Of a stretch of 64,000 nucleotides of DNA, positions 35,425 to 42,897 are shown in pieces. The stretch's first letter is position 1; the number at the start of each line of letters is the position of its first letter. The notes under the pieces are model-generated. The model had not been told where the DNA came from, searched no databases, and saw only the letters and a program-made list of their open reading frames with translations. The translations under genes were made by a program, and so were the position numbers. This DNA is from UBA7434 sp042090785 (GTDB lineage Bacteria > Pseudomonadota > Gammaproteobacteria > Pseudomonadales > UBA7434): assembly GCA_042090785.1 (NCBI GenBank), contig JBELIP010000006.1, positions 37,341 through 101,340 of the forward strand, in the 5' to 3' direction.

Positions 35425-35793
35425 TTATAAAACTTCTGGTGCAAGAGAAACAATTTTCATAAATTTCTCGCTTCGTAACTCACGCGTTACTGGCCCAAAA
35501 ATACGTGTGCCAATAGGCGCTAAAGTAGTATTCAATAACACTGCTGCATTATCATCAAAGCGAATCACCGAACCATCAGGACGACGAACACCTTTCTTTG
35601 TTCTTACTACAACAGCGTTCATCACCTGGCCTTTTTTGACCTTACCGCGCGGAATTGCTTCTTTAACAGTAACTTTGATGATATCGCCAACTCGAGCGTA
35701 GCGACGATGAGAACCGCCCAACACTTTGATACACATCACTCGACGCGCACCACTGTTATCAGCAACTTCCAAATAACTTTGCGTTTGAATCAT
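35425..35793 (-). CDS. rplN: 50S ribosomal protein L14
   Basis: 122 residues; MIQTQSYLEVADNSGARRVMCIKVLGG is the conserved opening. Forms an intersubunit bridge and is the site of RsfS (encoded at 54756-55100) binding. First gene of the spc set after rpsQ. Confidence 0.98.
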   Translation of the reverse strand: MIQTQSYLEVADNSGARRVMCIKVLGGSHRRYARVGDIIKVTVKEAIPRGKVKKGQVMNAVVVRTKKGVRRPDGSVIRFDDNAAVLLNTTLAPIGTRIFGPVTRELRSEKFMKIVSLAPEVL

Positions 35794-35862
35794 TGTCTAG
35801 CTCCAAAAACCTTCTATCGCTTGCAGTCAAATGCAACAAGGCGACCTAAAAAACTTATTTAA

Positions 35863-36129
35863 TTAAACTTCCGATGCTTTCTCAACAATCTCTTGCAGCA
35901 TCCAAGTTTTTGTTTTTGACAAAGGACGCGACTCACTAATCGCAACTAAATCGCCTTCGTTACATTCATTCTTTTCATCATGCGCATGCAGCTTAGTAGA
36001 GCGGGTAATGTATTTACCGTATAACGCGTGCTTAACACGACGCTCAACCATTACAGTGATAGTTTTATCCATTTTGTCACTGACAACACGGCCAGTGATT
36101 TTGCGTACGCTTTTTTCTTGATCCGCCAT
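35863..36129 (-). CDS. rpsQ: 30S ribosomal protein S17
   Basis: 88 residues, OB fold; RKITGRVVSDKMDKTITVMVERR signature. Binds the 5-prime domain of 16S rRNA. 3 bases after rpmC. Confidence 0.98.
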   Translation of the reverse strand: MADQEKSVRKITGRVVSDKMDKTITVMVERRVKHALYGKYITRSTKLHAHDEKNECNEGDLVAISESRPLSKTKTWMLQEIVEKASEV

Positions 36130-36132
36130 TAC

Positions 36133-36327
36133 TTACGCCTTCTTCGACTGTTGGTTCAATACTGTTTTAATACGTGCAATGGCACGCTGATTAGTCTGCA
36201 GCAAATGGGTTTGGTCTAATTGGCCTGTCGCTTTGCGCGTGCGCAAACGAAACTGCTCTTCTAACAAACCGTGCAGTTGTTCGTTCAACTGCTCTGTCGA
36301 CTGCTCTCTCATTTCACTTGCTTTCAT
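36133..36327 (-). CDS. rpmC: 50S ribosomal protein L29
   Basis: 64 residues forming a helical hairpin (MKASEMREQSTEQLNEQL). Lies at the exit-tunnel rim near the trigger-factor site. Its start overlaps the rplP stop by one base, so the genes are coupled. Confidence 0.98.
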   Translation of the reverse strand: MKASEMREQSTEQLNEQLHGLLEEQFRLRTRKATGQLDQTHLLQTNQRAIARIKTVLNQQSKKA

Positions 36328-36740
36328 TACATTACCGTCCGCTTAACAAAAGTGGTAGGTAGTGGCAGCTTGGCCGCAGCCAATGCAAACGCTTCACGCG
36401 CCAGCTCTTCAGACACACCTTCAACTTCATAAAGTACTTTTCCAGGAAGCACTTGAGCTACCCAGTATTCAACATTACCTTTACCCTTACCTTGACGAAC
36501 TTCTAAAGGCTTTTGAGTAATCGGTTTATCAGGAAACACGCGAATCCAAATTTTACCGCCACGTTTAATATGACGAGTCATTGCGCGACGCGCTGCCTCA
36601 ATCTGACGGGCAGTGATTCGACCACGGCCAGTCGACTTTAAGCCGAACTCACCAAAGCTAACCTTGCTGCCGCGATGCGCCAGACCGCGGTTGCGACCTT
36701 TCTGTACCTTGCGGAACTTTGTGCGTTTAGGTTGTAACAT
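36327..36740 (-). CDS. rplP: 50S ribosomal protein L16
   Basis: 137 residues, MLQPKRTKFRKVQKGRNRGLA, with the conserved RIFPDKPITQKP-like region (IRVFPDKPITQKPLEVRQGKGKG). Near the A site, needed for late 50S assembly. Between rpsC and rpmC. Confidence 0.98.
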   Translation of the reverse strand: MLQPKRTKFRKVQKGRNRGLAHRGSKVSFGEFGLKSTGRGRITARQIEAARRAMTRHIKRGGKIWIRVFPDKPITQKPLEVRQGKGKGNVEYWVAQVLPGKVLYEVEGVSEELAREAFALAAAKLPLPTTFVKRTVM

Positions 36741-36764
36741 CAGTCTTAACTCTTATTCCGTAAT

Positions 36765-37433
36765 CTATTGGTTGCTGCCAGCTGATTGCTCAGGCTGTGC
36801 CAACGTATCTAAAACTTCGCCTTTGAAAATCCAGACTTTAATGCCAAGAATTCCGTAGGTAGTTAATGCTTCAAATGCTGCATAATCGATATCTGCACGT
36901 AATGTATGAAGTGGAACACGACCTTCTCGGTACCACTCGCTACGAGCGATTTCAGCGCCGCCTAAACGACCGCCAACTTGCACTTTAATGCCTTCAGCAC
37001 CAGCACGCATTGCGTTTTGAACCACACGCTTCATAGCACGACGAAACATAACGCGTCGCTCTAACTGACCAGCAATGTTTTGTGCAACAAGTTTCGCATC
37101 TAAATCAGGCTTGCGGATCTCTTCAATATTAATGTGCACAGGAACATTTAATTTAGCTGTTAGCTCTTTACGTAATTTATCAACGTCTTCACCTTTTTTA
37201 CCGATAACAATACCGGGGCGAGCCGTGTGAATAGTAATTCGTGCAGTTTGTGCAGGGCGCTCAATAACAACCTTGCTTACCGAAGCGCTTTTCAGCTTAT
37301 CTTCAATCAACTCACGAATTTTCAGATCGCCAATTAAGCGCTCTGCGTAATCCTTGCTTTCTGCATACCAAACAGATGAATGCTGTTTAGTGATTCCCAA
37401 TCGAATGCCTGTTGGGTGGACTTTTTGACCCAT
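36765..37433 (-). CDS. rpsC: 30S ribosomal protein S3
   Basis: 222 residues. MGQKVHPTGIRLGITKQHSSVWYA start, a KH domain with PGIVIGKKGEDVDKLR, and the S3 C-terminal domain. Part of the mRNA entry-site helicase. Between rplV and rplP. Confidence 0.98.
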   Translation of the reverse strand: MGQKVHPTGIRLGITKQHSSVWYAESKDYAERLIGDLKIRELIEDKLKSASVSKVVIERPAQTARITIHTARPGIVIGKKGEDVDKLRKELTAKLNVPVHINIEEIRKPDLDAKLVAQNIAGQLERRVMFRRAMKRVVQNAMRAGAEGIKVQVGGRLGGAEIARSEWYREGRVPLHTLRADIDYAAFEALTTYGILGIKVWIFKGEVLDTLAQPEQSAGSNQ

Positions 37434-37457
37434 ATTGGTCTCTCCAAACTTGCTGTA

Positions 37458-37787
37458 TTAATCAGCCACGTTAATTGTTATATGACAAGAACGTTTTAAA
37501 ATACGATCGGCTCGACCTTTGGCACGCGGCTTAAGACGCTTCAATGTTCGACCTTCGTTTACAAAAATACTTGATACTCTTAACTCATCAACATCAGCAC
37601 CTTCGTTATGCTCAGCATTGGCAATCGCTGAGTTAAGTAACTTAAGTACAAGATCAGCAGCTTTCTTGTTGCTGAATGTCAAAATATCTAGAGCATGTTC
37701 GGCGCTTTTACCACGGATTTGGTCCGCAATTAATCGGGCTTTTTGAGCCGATATAGTCGCACCTGTTAATTTTGCTGAAACTTCCAT
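37458..37787 (-). CDS. rplV: 50S ribosomal protein L22
   Basis: 109 residues from the ATG at 37787 (a TTG one codon earlier is ignored). Extended loop reaching the exit tunnel is seen in the segment VNEGRTLKRLKPRAKGRADRI. Macrolide-resistance changes in other species fall in that loop; nothing unusual is seen here. Confidence 0.98.
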   Translation of the reverse strand: MEVSAKLTGATISAQKARLIADQIRGKSAEHALDILTFSNKKAADLVLKLLNSAIANAEHNEGADVDELRVSSIFVNEGRTLKRLKPRAKGRADRILKRSCHITINVAD

Positions 37788-37811
37788 CAATCTAACCTCT
37801 AGCTAACAAGC

Positions 37812-38087
37812 TTAACGCTTGGCTTTTTTGTCTGCTACATGCCCACGATAAGTACGTGTGGGAGAAAATTCGCCGAGCTTATGCCCAACCATATCTTCAG
37901 TAATAAATACCGGCACGTGTTGACGACCGTTATGAACTGCAATCGTCAAGCCAACCATATCCGGAGAAACCATTGAACGGCGAGACCACGTTTTAATCGG
38001 TCGCTTTTCGTTCTTCTCGTTGGCTACCTCGACCTTCTTCATTAAATGAAGATCGATAAATGGACCTTTTTTCAGTGAACGTGGCAC
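37812..38087 (-). CDS. rpsS: 30S ribosomal protein S19
   Basis: 91 residues; MPRSLKKGPFIDLHLMKKVE and the conserved HKLGEFSPTRTYRGH. Forms a head complex with S13. Between rplB and rplV. Confidence 0.98.
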   Translation of the reverse strand: MPRSLKKGPFIDLHLMKKVEVANEKNEKRPIKTWSRRSMVSPDMVGLTIAVHNGRQHVPVFITEDMVGHKLGEFSPTRTYRGHVADKKAKR

Positions 38088-38106
38088 GCTTCTATCCTCT
38101 TAACGC

Positions 38107-38934
38107 TTACTTAGCTTTGCGACGACGAACGATTAAATCGTTAGTGCGCTTGTTTTTACGAGTTTTGTAGCCCTTGGTTGGCATACCCCAAGGTGAAACT
38201 GGATGACGACCACCCGATGTTTTACCTTCACCACCACCATGCGGGTGATCAACCGGGTTCATAGCAACACCACGAACCGTTGGACGAATACCGCGCCAGC
38301 GTGAAGCACCTGCTTTACCTAACGAACGAAGATTGTGTTCGCTGTTAGACACTTCACCCAATGTCGCACGACATTCAGATAATACTTTACGCATTTCGCC
38401 AGAGCGTAAACGCAATGAAACATAAGCGCCGTCACGAGCGATTAACTGGCAGCTTCCACCAGCACTTCGAACCATTTGCGCACCTTTACCAGGCTTGAGC
38501 TCAACACAGTGAATCAAACTACCCACTGGCATATTTCTCAAAGGCAATGTATTGCCCGGCTTAATTGGCGCAGCTTCACCAGAGATAACTTCATCTCCTG
38601 CTTTAACACCTTTTGGCGCAATAATGTATGAACGCGAACCATCGGCGTATAACACTAATGCTAAGTGAGCCGTACGGTTTGGATCATATTCCAAACGCTC
38701 AACTGTTGCCGGAATACCATCTTTATTACGCTTAAAGTCGACAATACGATAGTGCTGCTTGTGACCACCACCACGATGACGGGTAGTGATTCGACCGGCA
38801 TTATTACGACCACCAGTTTTACTTTTTTTAGCCAACAGAGGCTTATGTGGCGCGCCTTTGTGCAAATCAGGATTAACCACTTTAACTACAAAGCGACGAC
38901 CTGGTGATGTTGGCTTACTCTTAACGATTGGCAT
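38107..38934 (-). CDS. rplB: 50S ribosomal protein L2
   Basis: 275 residues. Contains the AMNPVDHPHGGGEGK segment essential near the peptidyl-transferase centre and the basic C-terminal tail KGYKTRKNKRTNDLIVRRRKAK. Between rplW and rpsS. Confidence 0.98.
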   Translation of the reverse strand: MPIVKSKPTSPGRRFVVKVVNPDLHKGAPHKPLLAKKSKTGGRNNAGRITTRHRGGGHKQHYRIVDFKRNKDGIPATVERLEYDPNRTAHLALVLYADGSRSYIIAPKGVKAGDEVISGEAAPIKPGNTLPLRNMPVGSLIHCVELKPGKGAQMVRSAGGSCQLIARDGAYVSLRLRSGEMRKVLSECRATLGEVSNSEHNLRSLGKAGASRWRGIRPTVRGVAMNPVDHPHGGGEGKTSGGRHPVSPWGMPTKGYKTRKNKRTNDLIVRRRKAK

Positions 38935-38976
38935 TTTTGCTAATCTCCAAAATCTACTTCTAAACGTTCGACGAAA

Positions 38977-39273
38977 TTATTCGGCTAACGCAAAATCAAT
39001 GTCATGACCTTCGGCCAGACGAACATAAGCTTTCTTAATGCCAGGACGACGGTTTTCGCCATGACGATTACGCTTTAGCTTACCTTTTAAGTTACTGACC
39101 TGAACGGCCTCTACCTTTACTTTGAATAGAAGCTCAACAGCACGCTTAATTTCAAGCTTAGTTGCTGTAGGTAGCACACGAAAAACAACAGCGTTAGAAG
39201 CATCACCAGCTAATGCTGCTTTTTCAGAAATATGAGGAGCAACGAGAACCTTTAAAATACGCTCTTGATTCAT
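38977..39273 (-). CDS. rplW: 50S ribosomal protein L23
   Basis: 98 residues; ILKVLVAPHISEKA opening. Docking site of trigger factor and signal recognition particle at the tunnel exit. Its first codons overlap the end of rplD by 4 bases, a coupled ATGA arrangement. Confidence 0.98.
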   Translation of the reverse strand: MNQERILKVLVAPHISEKAALAGDASNAVVFRVLPTATKLEIKRAVELLFKVKVEAVQVSNLKGKLKRNRHGENRRPGIKKAYVRLAEGHDIDFALAE

Positions 39274-39887
39274 CCTAACACCTCATCAAATTTCTTTAGC
39301 GCTTCAACAGTAATAATAACCTTCTCAGATGAGACAAGGCTTACTGGATCACAACCGCTAACATCAAGCACTTCAACTTTATGAAGATTGCGTGATGATA
39401 AATATAAATTATTGCTAACATCTTCCGTCACAATCAACGCACCGGCCATATCAAACTCGGCCAATTTAGCCACTAGCAATTTTGTCTTAGGCTCTGCAAG
39501 ATCGAACGACTCAACAATAACTAAACGCTCTTGACGTGCCAACTCAGACAAAATGGTACGCATGGCTGCGCGGTACATTTTGCGATTAACTTTTTGCGAA
39601 TGATCCTGTGGACGAGCCGCAAAAGTAACACCACCCGAACGCCAAATTGGGCTTCGGATAGTACCGGCACGTGCTCGGCCAGTGCCTTTTTGACGCCAAG
39701 GCTTAGCCCCACCGCCGCTCACATCAGAGCGTGTTTTTTGTGCTCGCGTACCCTGACGTGCGCCCGCTAAATAAGCGACGACAACCTGGTGTACAAGATC
39801 TTCGTTATATTCTCTGCCAAATGTGTTGTCAGATACTTCTACCGTACCCGCGCTGACATTACCTGGCGCAGCAAGTGCTAACTGCAT
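39270..39887 (-). CDS. rplD: 50S ribosomal protein L4
   Basis: 205 residues. Basic extended loop (QGTRAQKTRSDVSGGGAKPWRQKGTGRARAG region) that lines the exit tunnel. In E. coli L4 also represses the S10 operon through a leader hairpin; relevant to the hairpin seen between rpsJ and rplC here. Confidence 0.98.
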   Translation of the reverse strand: MQLALAAPGNVSAGTVEVSDNTFGREYNEDLVHQVVVAYLAGARQGTRAQKTRSDVSGGGAKPWRQKGTGRARAGTIRSPIWRSGGVTFAARPQDHSQKVNRKMYRAAMRTILSELARQERLVIVESFDLAEPKTKLLVAKLAEFDMAGALIVTEDVSNNLYLSSRNLHKVEVLDVSGCDPVSLVSSEKVIITVEALKKFDEVLG

Positions 39888-39914
39888 AGTTTACATCCCC
39901 CTCCGAGTACCGGT

Positions 39915-40556
39915 TTAATTTTTGGCCTTGACGGCTGGCTTAATAAAAACATCACCGCCCGGCGCACCCGGGATAGCACCCTTGACCAGAATCATATTGC
40001 GCTCGGCATCAACTCTGACCACTTCTAAATTCTGTACAGTGACTTGCTCTGTACCCATATGTCCGGACATTTTCTTGCCCTTAAATACACGTCCTGGTGT
40101 TTGGCACTGACCAATCGAACCGTTTGAACGGTGAGAGATCGAGTTACCGTGCGTGGCATCTTGCATGCTGAAGTTCCAGCGCTTAATACCACCTTGAAAA
40201 CCTTTACCTTTTGACTGGCCAGTGACATCAATCTTTTGGCCTGCCTCAAAAGTATCAACGGTAATTTCACCGCCAATCTTTAATTCTTCGTCTGCTTGCT
40301 CAAGACGCAACTCCCAAAGACCACGGCCAGCGCCAGTCTCTGCTTTAGCAAAATGCCCAGCGGCAGTTTTGTTGACACGGGAAGCGCGACGAGTACCCGA
40401 GGTTACCTGAACAGCATCATAGCCATCAGTCTCGATCGTCTTAACTTGAGTAATACGGTTTGGTTCGACTTCGACCACACTTACAGGGATGGATGCACCA
40501 TCTTCTGTAAATATACGAGTCATGCCGCTCTTGCGGCCAACTAGACCAATTGTCAT
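39915..40556 (-). CDS. rplC: 50S ribosomal protein L3
   Basis: 213 residues; MTIGLVGRKSGMTRIFTEDGASIPV start and the central TGQSKGKGFQGGIKRWNFSMQDATHGNSISHR loop reaching the peptidyl-transferase centre. The glutamine methylated by PrmB in other species lies in that loop. A 171-base gap separates it from rpsJ, unusually long for this operon. Confidence 0.98.
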   Translation of the reverse strand: MTIGLVGRKSGMTRIFTEDGASIPVSVVEVEPNRITQVKTIETDGYDAVQVTSGTRRASRVNKTAAGHFAKAETGAGRGLWELRLEQADEELKIGGEITVDTFEAGQKIDVTGQSKGKGFQGGIKRWNFSMQDATHGNSISHRSNGSIGQCQTPGRVFKGKKMSGHMGTEQVTVQNLEVVRVDAERNMILVKGAIPGAPGGDVFIKPAVKAKN

Positions 40557-40670
40557 TTCTATAAAACCTCTCAGTGTACGGGGCTGGTTACCCGCTATGG
40601 CCGCCTTCGACTCTATTAGAACCGTCGGTTAAGACCAGTCAAAACAGAATACGAGCGTTACACATCAGTC

Positions 40671-40702
40671 CGTTTTAGTTGATAAGGCTATCGCCTAAAA
40701 CG
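40671..40702 (-). other. strong hairpin in the rpsJ-rplC spacer
   Basis: CGTTTTAG (40671-40678) and CTAAAACG (40695-40702) are perfect 8-bp complements; inside them GATA (40681-40684) pairs with TATC (40689-40692) across an AGGC loop, with a small 2x2 internal bulge. It lies 25 bases after the rpsJ stop in the transcript. There is no T-run, so it is not a simple terminator. It may be an RNA processing site or a regulatory element. Confidence 0.6.
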
Positions 40703-40727
40703 ATTTCTTCTCGACTCGCTTGCGCGA

Positions 40728-41042
40728 TTAGCCGAGGCTAATTTGAACTTCTACGCCTGCCGCCAGATCCAGCTTCATTAAAGCATCCACTGTTTTTTCT
40801 GTTGGCTCGACAATATCCATCATGCGTTTGTGTGTACGAATTTCGTACTGATCACGCGCATCTTTATTAACATGCGGTGAAACTAATACTGTAAAACGCT
40901 CTTTGCGTGTAGGAAGGGGGATAGGACCGCGAACTTGAGCACCTGTACGGCGCGCAGTTTCTACGATTTCTGCAGCAGATAGATCGATCAGCTTATGATC
41001 GAACGCCTTCAATCGAATTCTAATTCGTTGATTTTGAACCAC
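40728..41042 (-). CDS. rpsJ: 30S ribosomal protein S10
   Basis: 104 residues from a GTG at 41042 (M-VQNQRIRIRLKAFDH), which has GAGG 6 bases upstream; a further GTG at 41054 overlaps that ribosome site and is unlikely. Head protein of the 30S subunit and NusE antitermination factor. First gene of the S10 operon. Conserved IPLPTRKERFTVLVSPHVNKDARDQYEIRTH. Confidence 0.97.
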   Translation of the reverse strand: MVQNQRIRIRLKAFDHKLIDLSAAEIVETARRTGAQVRGPIPLPTRKERFTVLVSPHVNKDARDQYEIRTHKRMMDIVEPTEKTVDALMKLDLAAGVEVQISLG

Positions 41043-41191
41043 TTTATACCTCACTCAGCAAAGAACCAGTTCTTTGTTTTATTAAAAAGAACCGTAATTG
41101 TCGCGCCATTCTCAGGCGCTAACTCATTCAACATTTATTTCACTGTCAAAAAGAGAGCGCGCATTCTAATGGCGAGACCGCGGAGTGTCAA
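41043..41191 (-). promoter_or_regulatory. S10-operon promoter and leader
   Basis: Minus-strand -35 TTGACA (41191-41186) and -10 TAGAAT (41168-41163) separated by exactly 17 bases, an almost consensus sigma70 promoter. The -10 is followed by a GC-rich discriminator (GCGCGC), typical of stringently controlled ribosomal promoters. About 115 bases of leader lie before the rpsJ GTG. No clear equivalent of the E. coli L4-binding leader was recognised. Confidence 0.8.
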
Positions 41192-41315
41192 ACAGTATTT
41201 AGCAGAAACAACAAGGCTTTAAGCCAATTATTGACGCTAACAGAAAAGTTAAGGCTTAAGCGCCTTTCTTATTAGCAAGTCTATATAGAAGGAAGAGTTA
41301 ATAAAGAAGGAATAT

Positions 41316-41329
41316 CACGGTTTACCGTG
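41316..41329 (-). other. short hairpin after the patatin gene
   Basis: CACGG and CCGTG form a perfect 5-bp stem with a TTTA loop, 18 bases past the patatin stop. Without a T-run, it may be a weak 3-prime-end structure. A second imperfect stem (AAGGC / GCCTT) lies near 41251-41266. Confidence 0.3.
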
Positions 41330-41346
41330 GAAGCGGCTATTTTGAG

Positions 41347-42480
41347 TTACTCTGACAGCGCAAAAAAGTCTTTAACCGCAATATGATCGCGCATGGCATC
41401 TTCGTAACCGCATTGAATTAATTCACGACAAAAAGCCGCCTCAAACAATACATAGCTAGCTAAACTACCGCCCCCGCCCCGAGTGTTAGCTCCCATAGCT
41501 TTTAATACACGGCGCAACCCAAAGGGTAAATCGCCGATATGCTCCGATGCCAGCTCATCTAAATCAATGGATGGACGGATCACCAGCATATCAACTGGCT
41601 TTATGGTTTCAGATTCAAAATGTGGCGCTTCATTAGCCAACATACCTAAGGCTTCGTTCACACGAACTAAATTGTCTAAATCATTCTCTAAACTATCGAT
41701 AAAAGCCGAGTTGTAAATATGTCCCAACGTTTGCGCCAGCGATGGCGGATGATCACGGCGGACTGAAATCCGGCTTTTACTGTGGCCACGCACACCCACC
41801 GCAACAATACGATCGGCACCTAACTTTAAAGCCGAGCTCAAAGGCGCCAATTGACGCAATGAACCATCACCAAAATACTGCCGGCCTACTTTTTCAGCTG
41901 GAAAGACACCCGGAATAGCCGTAGAAGCCAGTAAATGCTCTACCGCCAGGCGGGCCGGCACACCAATGCGCTTATTCCGGCGCCAGCATTTAAGCGATTC
42001 ATTGCCTTGAAAAAAGCTCACAGAATTACCCGTCGCATAGCTGGTTGCCGACACGGCCACCGCATCAAGTAGACCCGCATCAATACGCTTTTGAATATTA
42101 TTAAAACGGATGGTATGGGATAACAAATCACGCAAAGGCTCATTATCAAGCAACGCCAGCGATCGCCCCTCGGCAAACCGACTGCTCAAAAGCGACAACC
42201 CTAATCGCGCACCATTGGCCATTAAATCAACACCGCGCGCCTTAACGACACGGTTAACATGCAAATGAGTCCAGATTTTTTCAACTTTTTTAACACCAAG
42301 CCGAAAATTATTGGCTGACGAAGCCAGCGCCACCGCATTCAATGCACCTGCAGAGGTACCACTAATAATGGTAAAGGGGTTAGCTGCATGTTTAGGGTGC
42401 AAATCGGCAATCGCTTTTAAAACGCCAACTTGGTAAGCGCCACGCGCGCCACCCCCTGAGAGCACAAGACCTGTTTTCAT
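41347..42480 (-). CDS. patatin-like phospholipase (RssA-type)
   Basis: 377 residues. The Ser-Asp dyad of patatins: oxyanion loop GGGARG (9-14), nucleophile S43 in GTSAG (41-45) and D205 in GDG. No signal peptide, so it would act on lipids or acyl groups from the cytoplasm side. It occupies the place where tuf/fusA usually precede rpsJ. Single gene with its own promoter in the spacer shared with the EF-G gene. Confidence 0.9.
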   Translation of the reverse strand: MKTGLVLSGGGARGAYQVGVLKAIADLHPKHAANPFTIISGTSAGALNAVALASSANNFRLGVKKVEKIWTHLHVNRVVKARGVDLMANGARLGLSLLSSRFAEGRSLALLDNEPLRDLLSHTIRFNNIQKRIDAGLLDAVAVSATSYATGNSVSFFQGNESLKCWRRNKRIGVPARLAVEHLLASTAIPGVFPAEKVGRQYFGDGSLRQLAPLSSALKLGADRIVAVGVRGHSKSRISVRRDHPPSLAQTLGHIYNSAFIDSLENDLDNLVRVNEALGMLANEAPHFESETIKPVDMLVIRPSIDLDELASEHIGDLPFGLRRVLKAMGANTRGGGGSLASYVLFEAAFCRELIQCGYEDAMRDHIAVKDFFALSE

Positions 42481-42897
42481 CTTTATAGTCTAGTCAGTTT
42501 GCAGTATTCAGCTAGTCAGCAAGATTAAAAAAACAAAAGATTTCAATTAATTACACTGTTAGATTCCATATACTCTTTTAGCCACCCACTCGCAGCCCCC
42601 TCTCTGCCTCAAAGAACACAACCGAAGAAAATAGCCGCCAGTCCAAAACTAAGCACCAACTAACCGGACACCACCTGCAATCAAGGCATTTACTACCCCA
42701 GCCAGCAACAGAGCGCGGCTGTTAGAGGAAAAAACAGCCTCGCCAGCCGTGATAAATGAGGCCAAAAAGGACTTTAATGACGAGATCGGTAAATTTTCAG
42801 TTTTTCTTCGCATAAAACCTAAAAATTCGCGTTTTTTTTGCGCTCAGTTCCTGTATGCTGCGCACCATTTTTATCATGATAGAACCGAGTTGAGACA
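42481..42897. other. divergent spacer between the patatin and EF-G genes
   Basis: No gene, tRNA or repeat seen in 417 bases. A -10-like TGTATGCT (about 42851-42860) lies 40 bases before the EF-G ATG; no good -35 partner at the right distance. GAG (42888-42890) is the likely ribosome site. Confidence 0.4.
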
